Source: Fluviispira multicolorata
Lineage (GTDB): Bacteria; Bdellovibrionota_B; Oligoflexia; Silvanigrellales; Silvanigrellaceae
Direction: 5' to 3'
Length of the DNA stretch: 64,000 bases
Assembly: GCF_009208585.1 (NCBI RefSeq)
Contig: NZ_WFLN01000007.1
Span: 344,766 to 408,765 of the forward strand
Shown: piece by piece, positions 37,004 through 45,060 of the stretch
Position numbering within the stretch: the first letter of the stretch is position 1
Layout: each line of letters begins with the position of its first letter
Notes under the pieces: model-generated
Databases searched by the model: none
What the model was told of the DNA's origin: nothing
The model's input: only the letters and a program-made list of their open reading frames with translations
Made by a program: the position numbers and the translations under genes

Positions 37004-37759
37004 TTAATGCTTTGCTGTTTTCCAGAAAACCACTTTTTTTCTAATGAGAGAAACTAAAGATGTACTTGTTATGCTAATAATAACTATGATAAGAACGGCT
37101 GCAATCATTTTATCTGTTCGATATGTAGCTTGAGAACGTAACAAATAAACGCCGAGTCCACTTTCACTTCCCATAAGTTCTGCAAGTGCCGCTGATCCAA
37201 ACGAATAACTTACGCTTATTTTAAGAGCATTAAAAAAACCGGGAAGTGCATAGGGAAGATAGATATGAATAAATGCATTTACAGGTTTGATATAAAGCAT
37301 TTCAACGACAAGATGATATTCTTTTTTTGCTTCGAGAAGATCATTTTGCAGCACAAGTGAAATGGGAAAAGAGCAAGTTAACACTACTAAAATAACTTTC
37401 GGTGCAATTCCAAGTCCAAACCAAATCATAAGAATTGGGGTAAAAACAAGATAAGGAATACTTTGAGAAATAATTAAAAGGGGAGAAATAATGGAGTGAA
37501 ATAGTTTTGAATTAAAGGAACAAATTGAAAGAAATAAACCTAATAAAATTGCTAGAATAATGCCGATAAGCCATTCGGTTAGAGTTGTATAACTGTTCTG
37601 TAAAATAGTTTCCCAGTCAGACAGTAAGACGTCTATTACCTGTGATGGGAGTGGGATAATATAGTTTGGTACGTTAGTTTTTTGCAATATCAGTTCAAGA
37701 ATGAAAAGCAATAGCAAGCCAAAAAAGACTGGTAAAAACCACTTGAATATGCGAAACAT
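37004..37759 (-). CDS. ABC transporter permease, SsuC/TauC type
   Basis: ATG 37759, six bases after AAAGG, gives a 251-residue protein beginning MFRIFKWFLPVFFGLLLLFI; an in-frame TTG at 37849 adds a polar stretch and is less likely. Five to six membrane helices and the EAA-like loop (ELMGSESGLGVYLLRSQATY) match binding-protein-dependent permeases of the SsuC/TauC branch. With the ATPase at 36243 it forms the core of an importer. The periplasmic binding protein must be elsewhere. Confidence 0.85.
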   Translation of the reverse strand: MFRIFKWFLPVFFGLLLLFILELILQKTNVPNYIIPLPSQVIDVLLSDWETILQNSYTTLTEWLIGIILAILLGLFLSICSFNSKLFHSIISPLLIISQSIPYLVFTPILMIWFGLGIAPKVILVVLTCSFPISLVLQNDLLEAKKEYHLVVEMLYIKPVNAFIHIYLPYALPGFFNALKISVSYSFGSAALAELMGSESGLGVYLLRSQATYRTDKMIAAVLIIVIISITSTSLVSLIRKKVVFWKTAKH

Positions 37760-37828
37760 ACTTTGCCTTTCATGCTGTTGTTTTAAGCTTGAAGCAGTTT
37801 TCTGCTTCTTTCTTTCCGAGGATTTAAT

Positions 37829-39145
37829 ATGTTTCTGAAAAATCTGCAAATGAACCGAAGGTCTGTTTTCTCTACTCTTATAATAATTTCGCAGGTTGCC
37901 TTTTTTGCAAGAACATTCGCGCTTGATCTTAAAATTGATTTACCGCCTGATGAAGGTTTGCAGCCTGTGTTGTATTATAATCCAATTACAAATCAAAAAG
38001 CAGAAAGTGAATTAAAAAGAGCTCCTAAAAGTGCAACTGAAAATTCTAAAAATAATCAAAATAATAAAGAAAATAGAATTGTCATTTCTGCCAATTCTAT
38101 TAATCAAAATAATAATAATTTTGATATACCGCCTCCGCCACCCTCTTTAGAAATAAAAGCAACGAAAAAAAATACAAAGTTAAGCTCGTTGCAAAATAAA
38201 AGGCAAGTTAAGGATTTTACTTCAACAAAGAAAATCTCTAAAATTGAAGAAAATTTTCCAATGATACCATGTATTATTCACAATGTAAATTTTTGGAAAA
38301 AAGTATATACAGAAATCGACTCAAATGAAGCATTTATTCATGATAAAGAGTCTCTTAATCGTGTTTATGCAAAAATTAAAATTCCACAAAACCCACAAAT
38401 CAGAACACAGTTTGTTAAAAATGAGCGCGAAAAATATATAGCTCTTCTTGACAGTCTTTCTAAGAAATTAAAAACTCCAAAAAAATGGACTTTCCAAGAA
38501 AAAAAGATCGCAAAGTTATTTAATAAAGGTGAGTTGACTCAAAAAAATCTATTATTAGCGAAAGATAATATTCGTTTTCAATCGGGATTGAAAACGCAAT
38601 TTGAAGAAGGAATTCAAAGAAGTATAAATTTTATGCCTACAATCTTTCCTGAAATTAAAAGCAGTGGTCTCCCCTTAGATTTAGCTTATCTTCCTCATGT
38701 TGAAAGCAGTTTTAATTCTAAAGCGGGTTCTAAAGTGGGTGCTATGGGGCTTTGGCAAATTATGCCCGGTACCATGCGTCATATCGAAGGAGATGAAGCT
38801 GTTAGCAAACGCACTGATCCTAAAGTTTCGACTCGAGTTGCAATGAAAATTTTAAAAGCAGATTATGAAAAAATTCAAAGCTGGCCGCTTACTTTAACTG
38901 CCTATAATCATGGGGTTAATGGTGTGTTGCGTGCTATTTCTGAAACAGGATCTCGTGATTTGTGCAAAATAATAGATCACTATGACTCTCCCTCATTTAA
39001 GTTTGCCTCCACTAATTTTTATGCACAATTCCTTGCAGCTCGTAAGGTTGCTATGCAAAGATACCTTGTCTTAGCTAAAAAAGGAGATTCTCGTAAGGTG
39101 CTTAAACGCACACTTCTTAGTTCACAAGGTGGAAAATTAAAATGA
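37829..39145 (+). CDS. Lytic transglycosylase, SLT/MltD-like
   Basis: The 438-residue protein starts at ATG 37829, seven bases after GAGG. A signal peptide (IISQVAFFARTFA) precedes an Asn/Lys-rich linker (residues about 45-140). The SLT domain runs about 285-415: GLPLDLAYLPHVESSFNSKA carries the catalytic Glu (E in VESSF), then AMGLWQIMPGTMR and LTAYNHGVNGV. It cleaves peptidoglycan glycan strands, forming 1,6-anhydro-MurNAc. No LysM repeats are seen. Its stop overlaps the start of the next gene (ATGA). Confidence 0.9.
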   Translation: MFLKNLQMNRRSVFSTLIIISQVAFFARTFALDLKIDLPPDEGLQPVLYYNPITNQKAESELKRAPKSATENSKNNQNNKENRIVISANSINQNNNNFDIPPPPPSLEIKATKKNTKLSSLQNKRQVKDFTSTKKISKIEENFPMIPCIIHNVNFWKKVYTEIDSNEAFIHDKESLNRVYAKIKIPQNPQIRTQFVKNEREKYIALLDSLSKKLKTPKKWTFQEKKIAKLFNKGELTQKNLLLAKDNIRFQSGLKTQFEEGIQRSINFMPTIFPEIKSSGLPLDLAYLPHVESSFNSKAGSKVGAMGLWQIMPGTMRHIEGDEAVSKRTDPKVSTRVAMKILKADYEKIQSWPLTLTAYNHGVNGVLRAISETGSRDLCKIIDHYDSPSFKFASTNFYAQFLAARKVAMQRYLVLAKKGDSRKVLKRTLLSSQGGKLK

Positions 39146-40704
39146 ATTTTTTTTCGGGATGGCTATTAACGTCTGCATTAAAAGTAGATTTATTTTCAGA
39201 ATCTGAATTTAATGCGTGTGCAAAAGAATCAAGTGGTATTTTAATAAATGTTTTAAGTGAAGCTGAATTTTATAGTGACTCAGCTTTATACATGTTTGCT
39301 CGTAAATTATTTGGAGAGTTTAAATTAAAAACTCTTTATCCTTATAGTTCGAATGGAAAAGAGTTTTTTTTTGTTGTCCCCACAGATGAGCCTAAAAAAC
39401 TCTCCCATGAAAAACCAGGAAAAGCTCATATTGCGAGTTATATAGGCTCAATATTATCAAATCAATTAAATTCATTTACGAATCAAATAGAAAATCAAAG
39501 TGTATTTTTAGTTTCACTTTCTCAGGATATCAAAGAACTTATTATAGGTGAACATTCAGAGTTTATAATTGGTCTCATTCAAAAATCTATTTCAAACAAA
39601 ATCAAAAAAACATTTACTCAAAGTCTATCTCAAAAAAGAATTGTTTTATCTGAAAGTCTTTTTTCTTTTGAAGAATATAAACGCGCTTTAGCAATTTCAG
39701 ATGCAATGAGTTATACTAGAACATTTGTAAATATGCCCCCTAATTCACTGACTCCTGAAACATATGAAGTTATATTACGGTTTCTTGTGAAAAGTGAATG
39801 TGAAAAAGCAGGATTACCAAACCATATACAAATTGATATTTGGGATTTTGCTAAATTAGAAAATGAAGGCTGTGGCTTAATTTGTGCGGTTGGGAAAGGG
39901 AGTGCCATTAAACCACGCCTTGTTAAGTTAACATACTCTCCTAAAAAAACGGCTCAGAAAATTCCTCATGTTGCTTTAGTCGGAAAAGGAATCACATTTG
40001 ACTCAGGTGGATATGATATTAAACCTTCATCGTCTATGCGCAATATGAAAAAGGACATGGGAGGATCGGCCGCAGCTTTAGGGATTTTCTTTGCTTGTGC
40101 ACGAATGAATTTAGCAATGCATTTAACTTGTTGGCTTCCTTTAGCAGAAAATATGGTTTCAAGCCAAGCAATGCGACCTGGGGATATTTATAAAGCAAGA
40201 AATGGATTTCAAGTTGAAATTGAAAATACAGATGCCGAGGGGCGCCTTGTTTTAGCCGATGCCGTAAGTCTTGCTTGCGAAGAAAATCCTGATTGGTTAA
40301 TTGATTTAGCAACGTTGACAGGAGCTGCGCGGGTCTCTTTAGGCAGTATGGTCGATTCTTTATTTGGCAATCATCCAGAAACCAATGAGTTACTTCATTC
40401 TGCTGGACTTGAGACAGGTGATTGGGTTTGGCCCATGCCGTTGCCCCAGGAGTATGAGTCTTATTTCGATTCAAGCGTCGCTGACTTTATGAACAGCAGC
40501 ACTTCAGGTTATGCGGGTTCGATCACTGCAGCTCTTTTTATTAGAAAATTTGTAACAGTCGCACGTTGGAACCATATAGATACTTTTATGTGGTGTGATA
40601 GACCCAATGGACTTTGGTCTGAAAGTGGCCCTACTGGAAAATGTGTCAGGCTAGTGACTAAAGCGATTGAAAATTTCATTTCAAAAAGTCAAAAACTCTC
40701 TTAA
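39142..40704 (+). CDS. Leucyl aminopeptidase-like peptidase (M17)
   Basis: The 520-residue protein is an M17 zinc aminopeptidase. Conserved blocks are VALVGKGITFDSGGYDIKPS, MKKDMGGSAAALG and NTDAEGRLVLADAVSLA, which supply metal ligands and the catalytic Lys and Arg. The N-terminal 180 residues are the usual variable domain. It trims N-terminal residues in peptide turnover. The start overlaps the transglycosylase stop by four bases, so the two are translationally coupled, an unusual partner for a cytoplasmic peptidase. Confidence 0.92.
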   Translation: MNFFSGWLLTSALKVDLFSESEFNACAKESSGILINVLSEAEFYSDSALYMFARKLFGEFKLKTLYPYSSNGKEFFFVVPTDEPKKLSHEKPGKAHIASYIGSILSNQLNSFTNQIENQSVFLVSLSQDIKELIIGEHSEFIIGLIQKSISNKIKKTFTQSLSQKRIVLSESLFSFEEYKRALAISDAMSYTRTFVNMPPNSLTPETYEVILRFLVKSECEKAGLPNHIQIDIWDFAKLENEGCGLICAVGKGSAIKPRLVKLTYSPKKTAQKIPHVALVGKGITFDSGGYDIKPSSSMRNMKKDMGGSAAALGIFFACARMNLAMHLTCWLPLAENMVSSQAMRPGDIYKARNGFQVEIENTDAEGRLVLADAVSLACEENPDWLIDLATLTGAARVSLGSMVDSLFGNHPETNELLHSAGLETGDWVWPMPLPQEYESYFDSSVADFMNSSTSGYAGSITAALFIRKFVTVARWNHIDTFMWCDRPNGLWSESGPTGKCVRLVTKAIENFISKSQKLS

Positions 40705-40750
40705 TATAAAATAATTAAGTTCTTTATTTAAAATTAGGAGTCGAAGTTTT

Positions 40751-41041
40751 ATGTCAGATACGCAAACTCCAGAATCAATTGTAAATATGGTTAGTTTGCG
40801 TTTGCGAGAGTTAATACATGATATTAATAATGCTCTTTTTGTTACAAAAGGTTTTTTAGAAGAGTTAGGCGAAGACGTAACAGAAAAAAAATATTTAGAT
40901 CCAAAATTCGATCATGAAAACTTTGTGGATATGATTTCCACAATAACCCGTAACGTAGAAAAAATAGATCAAAATTTAATTAAACTTCGGAAGTTTGCAA
41001 AAGAAGAGGTTTTTGAAAAAACAGGCGTTACAAAACAGTGA
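40751..41041 (+). CDS. Stand-alone histidine-box (HisKA-like) helical protein
   Basis: The 96-residue protein starts at ATG 40751 behind TTAGGAG. Its first helix, LRLRELIHDINNALFVTKGF, resembles the dimerisation/phospho-acceptor helix of histidine kinases (HDxNN-type box, H23), and a second long helix (residues about 52-88) would complete the hairpin. There is no ATPase domain. It may act as a phosphotransfer or dimerisation partner, or only resemble one. It lies 46 bases after the aminopeptidase gene. Confidence 0.6.
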   Translation: MSDTQTPESIVNMVSLRLRELIHDINNALFVTKGFLEELGEDVTEKKYLDPKFDHENFVDMISTITRNVEKIDQNLIKLRKFAKEEVFEKTGVTKQ

Positions 41042-41068
41042 TGTTTATTATGTTCTAGCAAATAAAAT

Positions 41069-41121
41069 AAGCCGCCGTTTTGTTCGGAAACCGGCGGCTT
41101 CGTCGTCTCTCGGTGGAGAGA
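41069..41121 (+). ncRNA. Candidate structured RNA or terminator with two strong hairpins
   Basis: In an otherwise AT-rich gap, arms AAGCCGCCG (41069-41077) and CGGCGGCTT (41092-41100) are perfectly complementary, and a second stem TCTCTC-GGTG-GAGAGA follows at 41106-41121. There is no T-tract after either, so a simple intrinsic terminator is doubtful. It could be the 3' end of an mRNA, a small RNA or a protein-binding structure. The rest of 41042-41464 has no convincing gene. Confidence 0.35.
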
Positions 41122-41464
41122 ATGTGATAGGTACAATGAGAAAGGACAATGCTAAGGCAAGAGTTCAAAAGGAAGGTATTTATTCTTTTTTTAAGGAAGG
41201 ACAAAAATAGTGTCCGAACGACAATATTCTTGGGTTACCTTGTAGGTTTCCATGCGAAAGTCATATCATGATCTTAGTTAAAGTGCAAGAAAAACTCACT
41301 TCTTTTTCTATTTTCAATTCAAAATAAAGGAGAATTGGCAAGTAAAAATCAATAATTATAGATACTTATTCTGCGTACTAGTGATCTGAGATATTTTAAT
41401 CAGATTCAAGTTAATGAACCAATATTCATTTATATCCTAGATAATTCAAGCATAATTGTTTATT

Positions 41465-42445
41465 TCACTTTGCATCGCGCATACGCAACATTCCTTCACG
41501 AGCATTTTGTGCATCATTGCTTTGTGGCGCAAGGGTAATCACCTCTTGATAAAGATCAGTAGCCTTATTTTTTTGATCCATTTTTTCATAAGCTTTTCCT
41601 TCTATCAGTTTGGCATGAGAGAGTTCAGAACTTGCTGGATATTTTAAATAAAATGACTTTAATTCGTTAAATGTGTTGTTGTATTCACGCATTTTAAACC
41701 ATGCTTCAGCAGCTAAAATATATGATTTTCCACCATCATCGTAATTCGGGAAATTTTTTTTCATATCTTCAATGGTAACAATTGCTTCTCCAAACTGAGC
41801 TTGTTGAATTTTAATTTCTGCATTTGCTAGCATTTGAGATGGACTCAATGAATGCGCTGTTGGTTGATTCATTTCCGTTTTAGGAGATTCGGGTGTAATA
41901 GAATTTTGTCTTTCTTCAAAAGAATAGCGACTTTCAAGTATATCAGGTAACATAGACTGTCCCGTTGCGCTGGATGGAGACTTGTTTGCTGGATTGAGAT
42001 CCTCAAAAATTCCGGAGCGCAATCCCCTTTTAATTATTTCAATTTCTCTTCTATTTGTTGAAATTACTTCGCTTAGACTGAAGACATCGTTACGCAGTTG
42101 AGTTATCATTTTTTTTGATACTCTATTGTCTTGAATTAAATCTGTGACTTGAAAAGAAAGTGTTTTATTTTCTTTTTCCAGTTTTAATATTCTTTTATCT
42201 TGCTCTTTATTAATATTTTCAATACTATCAATTGTTTCAACTTTTGCAAATTGATCAAAATTTGGCAGTTCAGCAGCTTTCTTTACAATTATATTACCAT
42301 GTTCATCTGTTTCAGCATTTGCATCTGTTTCGGCTTGTTTTCCTTCTTCGAGCGCCGCTTTTTTTGGAGCCGAAGCACAAGAATACAAGAAAAATTCAAA
42401 GATAATGATGATAAATATATAAAAAAGAGATTTGCTTCTAATCAT
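41465..42445 (-). CDS. TPR-repeat lipoprotein, CpoB/YbgF-like
   Basis: The 326-residue protein starts at ATG 42445 after GGGAGA and has a lipobox (FFLYSC) near residue 23. Residues about 75-140 form a coiled coil (KEQDKRILKLEKENKTLSFQ), then a low-complexity linker and three TPR units near the C-terminus (EAIVTIEDMKKNFPNYDDG; NNTFNELKSFYLKYPASSEL; NKATDLYQEVITLAPQ). Coiled coil plus TPR is the CpoB/YbgF layout, which links outer-membrane constriction to peptidoglycan synthesis. No tol-pal genes are adjacent. Confidence 0.75.
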   Translation of the reverse strand: MIRSKSLFYIFIIIIFEFFLYSCASAPKKAALEEGKQAETDANAETDEHGNIIVKKAAELPNFDQFAKVETIDSIENINKEQDKRILKLEKENKTLSFQVTDLIQDNRVSKKMITQLRNDVFSLSEVISTNRREIEIIKRGLRSGIFEDLNPANKSPSSATGQSMLPDILESRYSFEERQNSITPESPKTEMNQPTAHSLSPSQMLANAEIKIQQAQFGEAIVTIEDMKKNFPNYDDGGKSYILAAEAWFKMREYNNTFNELKSFYLKYPASSELSHAKLIEGKAYEKMDQKNKATDLYQEVITLAPQSNDAQNAREGMLRMRDAK

Positions 42446-42565
42446 TATTTCTTTATCTCCCAATAAATAATCACTTTTGCAAAGGACAATTTTTTTTATT
42501 TTACAACATATTTTATTTAGTAAGGATGAATTATTTGCATTATATATTAAAAATGATTTGGGAAT

Positions 42566-43555
42566 TTAATGAGAGCGCGCAAGAAGAATGTTAATGTGTT
42601 CTATGAGTGAGATTTTATATTCTGAAAATTCATTTTTATAATTTACAAATAATTCATTTGCAAAGATATCTTCTATTTTTTGTAATGCGGCTTCTGTGTA
42701 TTTTTGAGAAAGTTCAGTGGCCTTGTCCATTCCTAAAAGAATGGGAGCTGTTAGTTTAAACTGTGCTTCATCTTTACCCGCTGTTTTTCCAAGTTCAGCA
42801 CTCGTTTTTGTTTTATCAAGAATATCATCAATAATTTGGAATGCGAGACCAATGAGGATGCCCGCTTCTCTCATCTGTTCACGCATTTTTTTGAACTGAA
42901 CAGGATTCACTTCTAAATTTAAAGCAGATAAACCACAGATAAAGCCAAGTTCTAGACTTGCACCAAGCAGTTTACCTGTTTTGTTTCTATGAACTATTTC
43001 CATTTGCTCCCAAGTGACTTTCTCATTGCCCGTTAAAGCAATATCAAGCCATTGCCCCCAAACCATCCCCTCAGGGCCAGCTCCTTGTGCAAGTGCTTGA
43101 ACCAAAAAGGTTGTATAATGCTTGTTTTGTGGTTGAACATATTGGGTTTCTGCTAATAAAGCAAAAGCTTGAGTGAGTAATCCATCCCCTATGAGAAGAG
43201 CCTTTGCCTCACCGTAAACCTTGTGAGTGGTTGGCTTTCCACGCCTTAAATCGTCATTATCCATACAAGGTAGATCATCGTGAACCAACGAGTAGGTATG
43301 TATTTTTTCCACTGCGAGAGCGGCTTTAAACGCTGTTTTAAGGCCTTCTGCGCCTCCAAATGCCCCTGAGGTTAATAAAAGTAAGAGAGGACGGATTCGC
43401 TTTCCTCCCGCCTTTAAAGGATATATGTAAGCATTTGATATTTCTGATTTAATATTTAAGCATTGAGAATTTGTTTCTAAATTAAGGATATAGTTCTCAA
43501 GTTCATGATTAAATTCCTTCAGAAGAATTTCAATATTAGCGTTATTTTTAAGCAT
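42566..43555 (-). CDS. Polyprenyl diphosphate synthase (farnesyl/geranylgeranyl type)
   Basis: The 329-residue protein has the first aspartate-rich motif DDLPCMD at 93-99 (VHDDLPCMDNDDLRRGKPTT) and the second, DDILDKT, near residue 237, with GKTAGKDEAQ after it. The GGKRIRPLL motif near residue 50 binds the diphosphate. This is the IspA branch of trans-prenyl synthases, making C15 or C20 diphosphates for quinones, carotenoids or undecaprenyl carriers. Product length is not decided by eye. It has a 112-base upstream gap to lipoprotein gene 42445. Confidence 0.9.
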   Translation of the reverse strand: MLKNNANIEILLKEFNHELENYILNLETNSQCLNIKSEISNAYIYPLKAGGKRIRPLLLLLTSGAFGGAEGLKTAFKAALAVEKIHTYSLVHDDLPCMDNDDLRRGKPTTHKVYGEAKALLIGDGLLTQAFALLAETQYVQPQNKHYTTFLVQALAQGAGPEGMVWGQWLDIALTGNEKVTWEQMEIVHRNKTGKLLGASLELGFICGLSALNLEVNPVQFKKMREQMREAGILIGLAFQIIDDILDKTKTSAELGKTAGKDEAQFKLTAPILLGMDKATELSQKYTEAALQKIEDIFANELFVNYKNEFSEYKISLIEHINILLARSH

Positions 43556-43626
43556 TTTTTACCTCTACCTGTAGGAGTCTCTTGCTCGTAAAAGATTTTT
43601 CTCTAACATATAGTCTCAGAAACTGC

Positions 43627-43655
43627 TTGCAAAAAGACGAATTTGTTTGTAGGGT
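43627..43655 (+). promoter_or_regulatory. Candidate promoter for rpmG
   Basis: TTGCAA at 43627-43632 and TAGGGT at 43650-43655 are separated by 17 bases; the -10 is weak. A small stem GCGTT-TTTTT-AACGC (43666-43680) lies in the leader before rpmG. Confidence 0.3.
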
Positions 43656-43714
43656 TTGCGCCACTGCGTTTTTTTAACGCGTACATGAAAAAAAGAATCT
43701 AGGAGTCAATTAAA

Positions 43715-43882
43715 ATGCGCGATATTATTAAGCTAATTTGTAGCGGTGACGGAAAAATTTCTTGTTCTGGTAATAATCTTTATTCCACAACAAAAAATAA
43801 AAAAGCTTCTACAAAGAAGCTAGAACTCAAAAAATTCTGTAAATATTGCCGTAAGCATACGCTTCACAGAGAAAGCAAGTAA
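43715..43882 (+). CDS. rpmG: 50S ribosomal protein L33
   Basis: The 55-residue protein starts at ATG 43715 after AGGAG. The C-terminal half, [15 protein letters not shown], and the central [21 protein letters not shown] identify L33. In zinc-binding L33 two CxxC pairs are expected. The second pair (CKYC) is intact; the first is replaced by a widely spaced C9 and C17 ([12 protein letters not shown]), so zinc binding may be altered. The gene stands alone, followed by a terminator. Confidence 0.93.
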   Translation: MRDIIKLICSGDGKISCSGNNLYSTTKNKKASTKKLELKKFCKYCRKHTLHRESK

Positions 43883-43899
43883 TTTGCTTTTTTGAAAAA

Positions 43900-43935
43900 A
43901 ACCACTTTATTTTTAGTAATAAAGTGGTTTTTTTA
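43900..43935. terminator. Bidirectional terminator between rpmG and the histidine kinase
   Basis: Perfect 11-base arms AACCACTTTAT (43900-43910) and ATAAAGTGGTT (43919-43929) around TTTTAGTA. A run of T follows on the plus strand and a run of A precedes, so it can stop both rpmG and the convergent kinase gene, whose stop lies at 43933. Confidence 0.8.
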
Positions 43936-45042
43936 TTTCTCATTTGCTTTTCTAAGCGGAAATTTAAGAACAAAATCGGTTCCTTCATTTAAAATTGAAT
44001 CCACTGAAATCGTTCCTCCATGCTGTTTTACGAGTGAATAAGTTATGGAAAGTCCAAGTCCAGTGCCTTCACCAACAGTTTTAGTCGTAAAAAAGGGATC
44101 AAAAATTTTATTTATTATATTGGGGTGAATTCCACTGCCAGTGTCTTTTACTTTAATACAGACGTGTTCATTTTCTGTATATTTTTCAATTTCAATAACG
44201 CCTCCATTTTTCATTGCTTGTATGGCATTTGAAATTAAATTTAAAAATATTTGTCCTATTTGTCCTGCATTGCCAAGAATGGTATCATTTTCCTCATCAA
44301 TTATTTGCCAAACAATTGTTATGTTTTTTTGGTTCAATAGTCCTTTTGCTAACTTAACAGTTTTTTGAATCTCTTCTAAAATTTGAATTTCATTTTTCAC
44401 TTCAATTTGCGCTTCAAGGCGCGCAAAATTTAATAAATTTTCAACAATTTCTTTGCATTTTCTAGCCGCAATTTCTATTTGCTCTAAATCTTCTTTATGA
44501 GGATTATCTTCAGTCATTTCAGATAAAACAATTTGAGTAAATGCGAGAATGCCTGCTAAAGGACTATTGATTTCGTGTGCAACTCCTCCTGCAAGTTTTC
44601 CAATTGCGACGAGTTTATCTGAATGAGCTAATGTTTTTTGTAAGTTTTTTTGTTCTGAAATATCTCGATAATGAACAACAAAACGGCTTAAATTACTATT
44701 ATCTTTTGGTGGAACGTAATGAGCTTTTATTTCAAATTCTTTTTCTTGAATGAGATCTTCGCTCGTCCATTTTGTTTGAGTTTCTTGTGAATTGATTTTT
44801 TGGACAAGACAGTGTTCGCAAGGGGAGTCTCTTTGTGCAAATATTTTATAGCACTTTTTACCCGGCACTTTTATAATATTATTAATTTCCTTATTCTCTA
44901 CCATATAAAAGTAAGCTTTATTTTGTCTTATTATATTATAATTATTATCGATGAGGACAAGCGGATCTGCAATAGCGTCGATCATTGAGAGCCATTGCTG
45001 TTTGAGATCTTCCATGAAATTATAATTATTTTTGGAAGTCAT
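43933..45042 (-). CDS. PAS-domain sensor histidine kinase
   Basis: The 369-residue kinase begins without a signal peptide or membrane span. A PAS domain (residues about 15-140) contains a CxxC-like site (RDSPCEHCLVQ) that could bind a metal or act as a redox switch. H156 in AGGVAHEINSPLAGIL is the phospho-acceptor. The HATPase part has GQIGQIFLNLISNAIQAM (N box), VKDTGSGI (G1) and GEGTGLGLSIT (G2). This is the NtrB/AtoS-like cytoplasmic type. No response regulator is adjacent, so its target is unknown. It is 18 bases after lon. Confidence 0.9.
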   Translation of the reverse strand: MTSKNNYNFMEDLKQQWLSMIDAIADPLVLIDNNYNIIRQNKAYFYMVENKEINNIIKVPGKKCYKIFAQRDSPCEHCLVQKINSQETQTKWTSEDLIQEKEFEIKAHYVPPKDNSNLSRFVVHYRDISEQKNLQKTLAHSDKLVAIGKLAGGVAHEINSPLAGILAFTQIVLSEMTEDNPHKEDLEQIEIAARKCKEIVENLLNFARLEAQIEVKNEIQILEEIQKTVKLAKGLLNQKNITIVWQIIDEENDTILGNAGQIGQIFLNLISNAIQAMKNGGVIEIEKYTENEHVCIKVKDTGSGIHPNIINKIFDPFFTTKTVGEGTGLGLSITYSLVKQHGGTISVDSILNEGTDFVLKFPLRKANEK

Positions 45043-45060
45043 ATTTCAAATTCAATTTCT

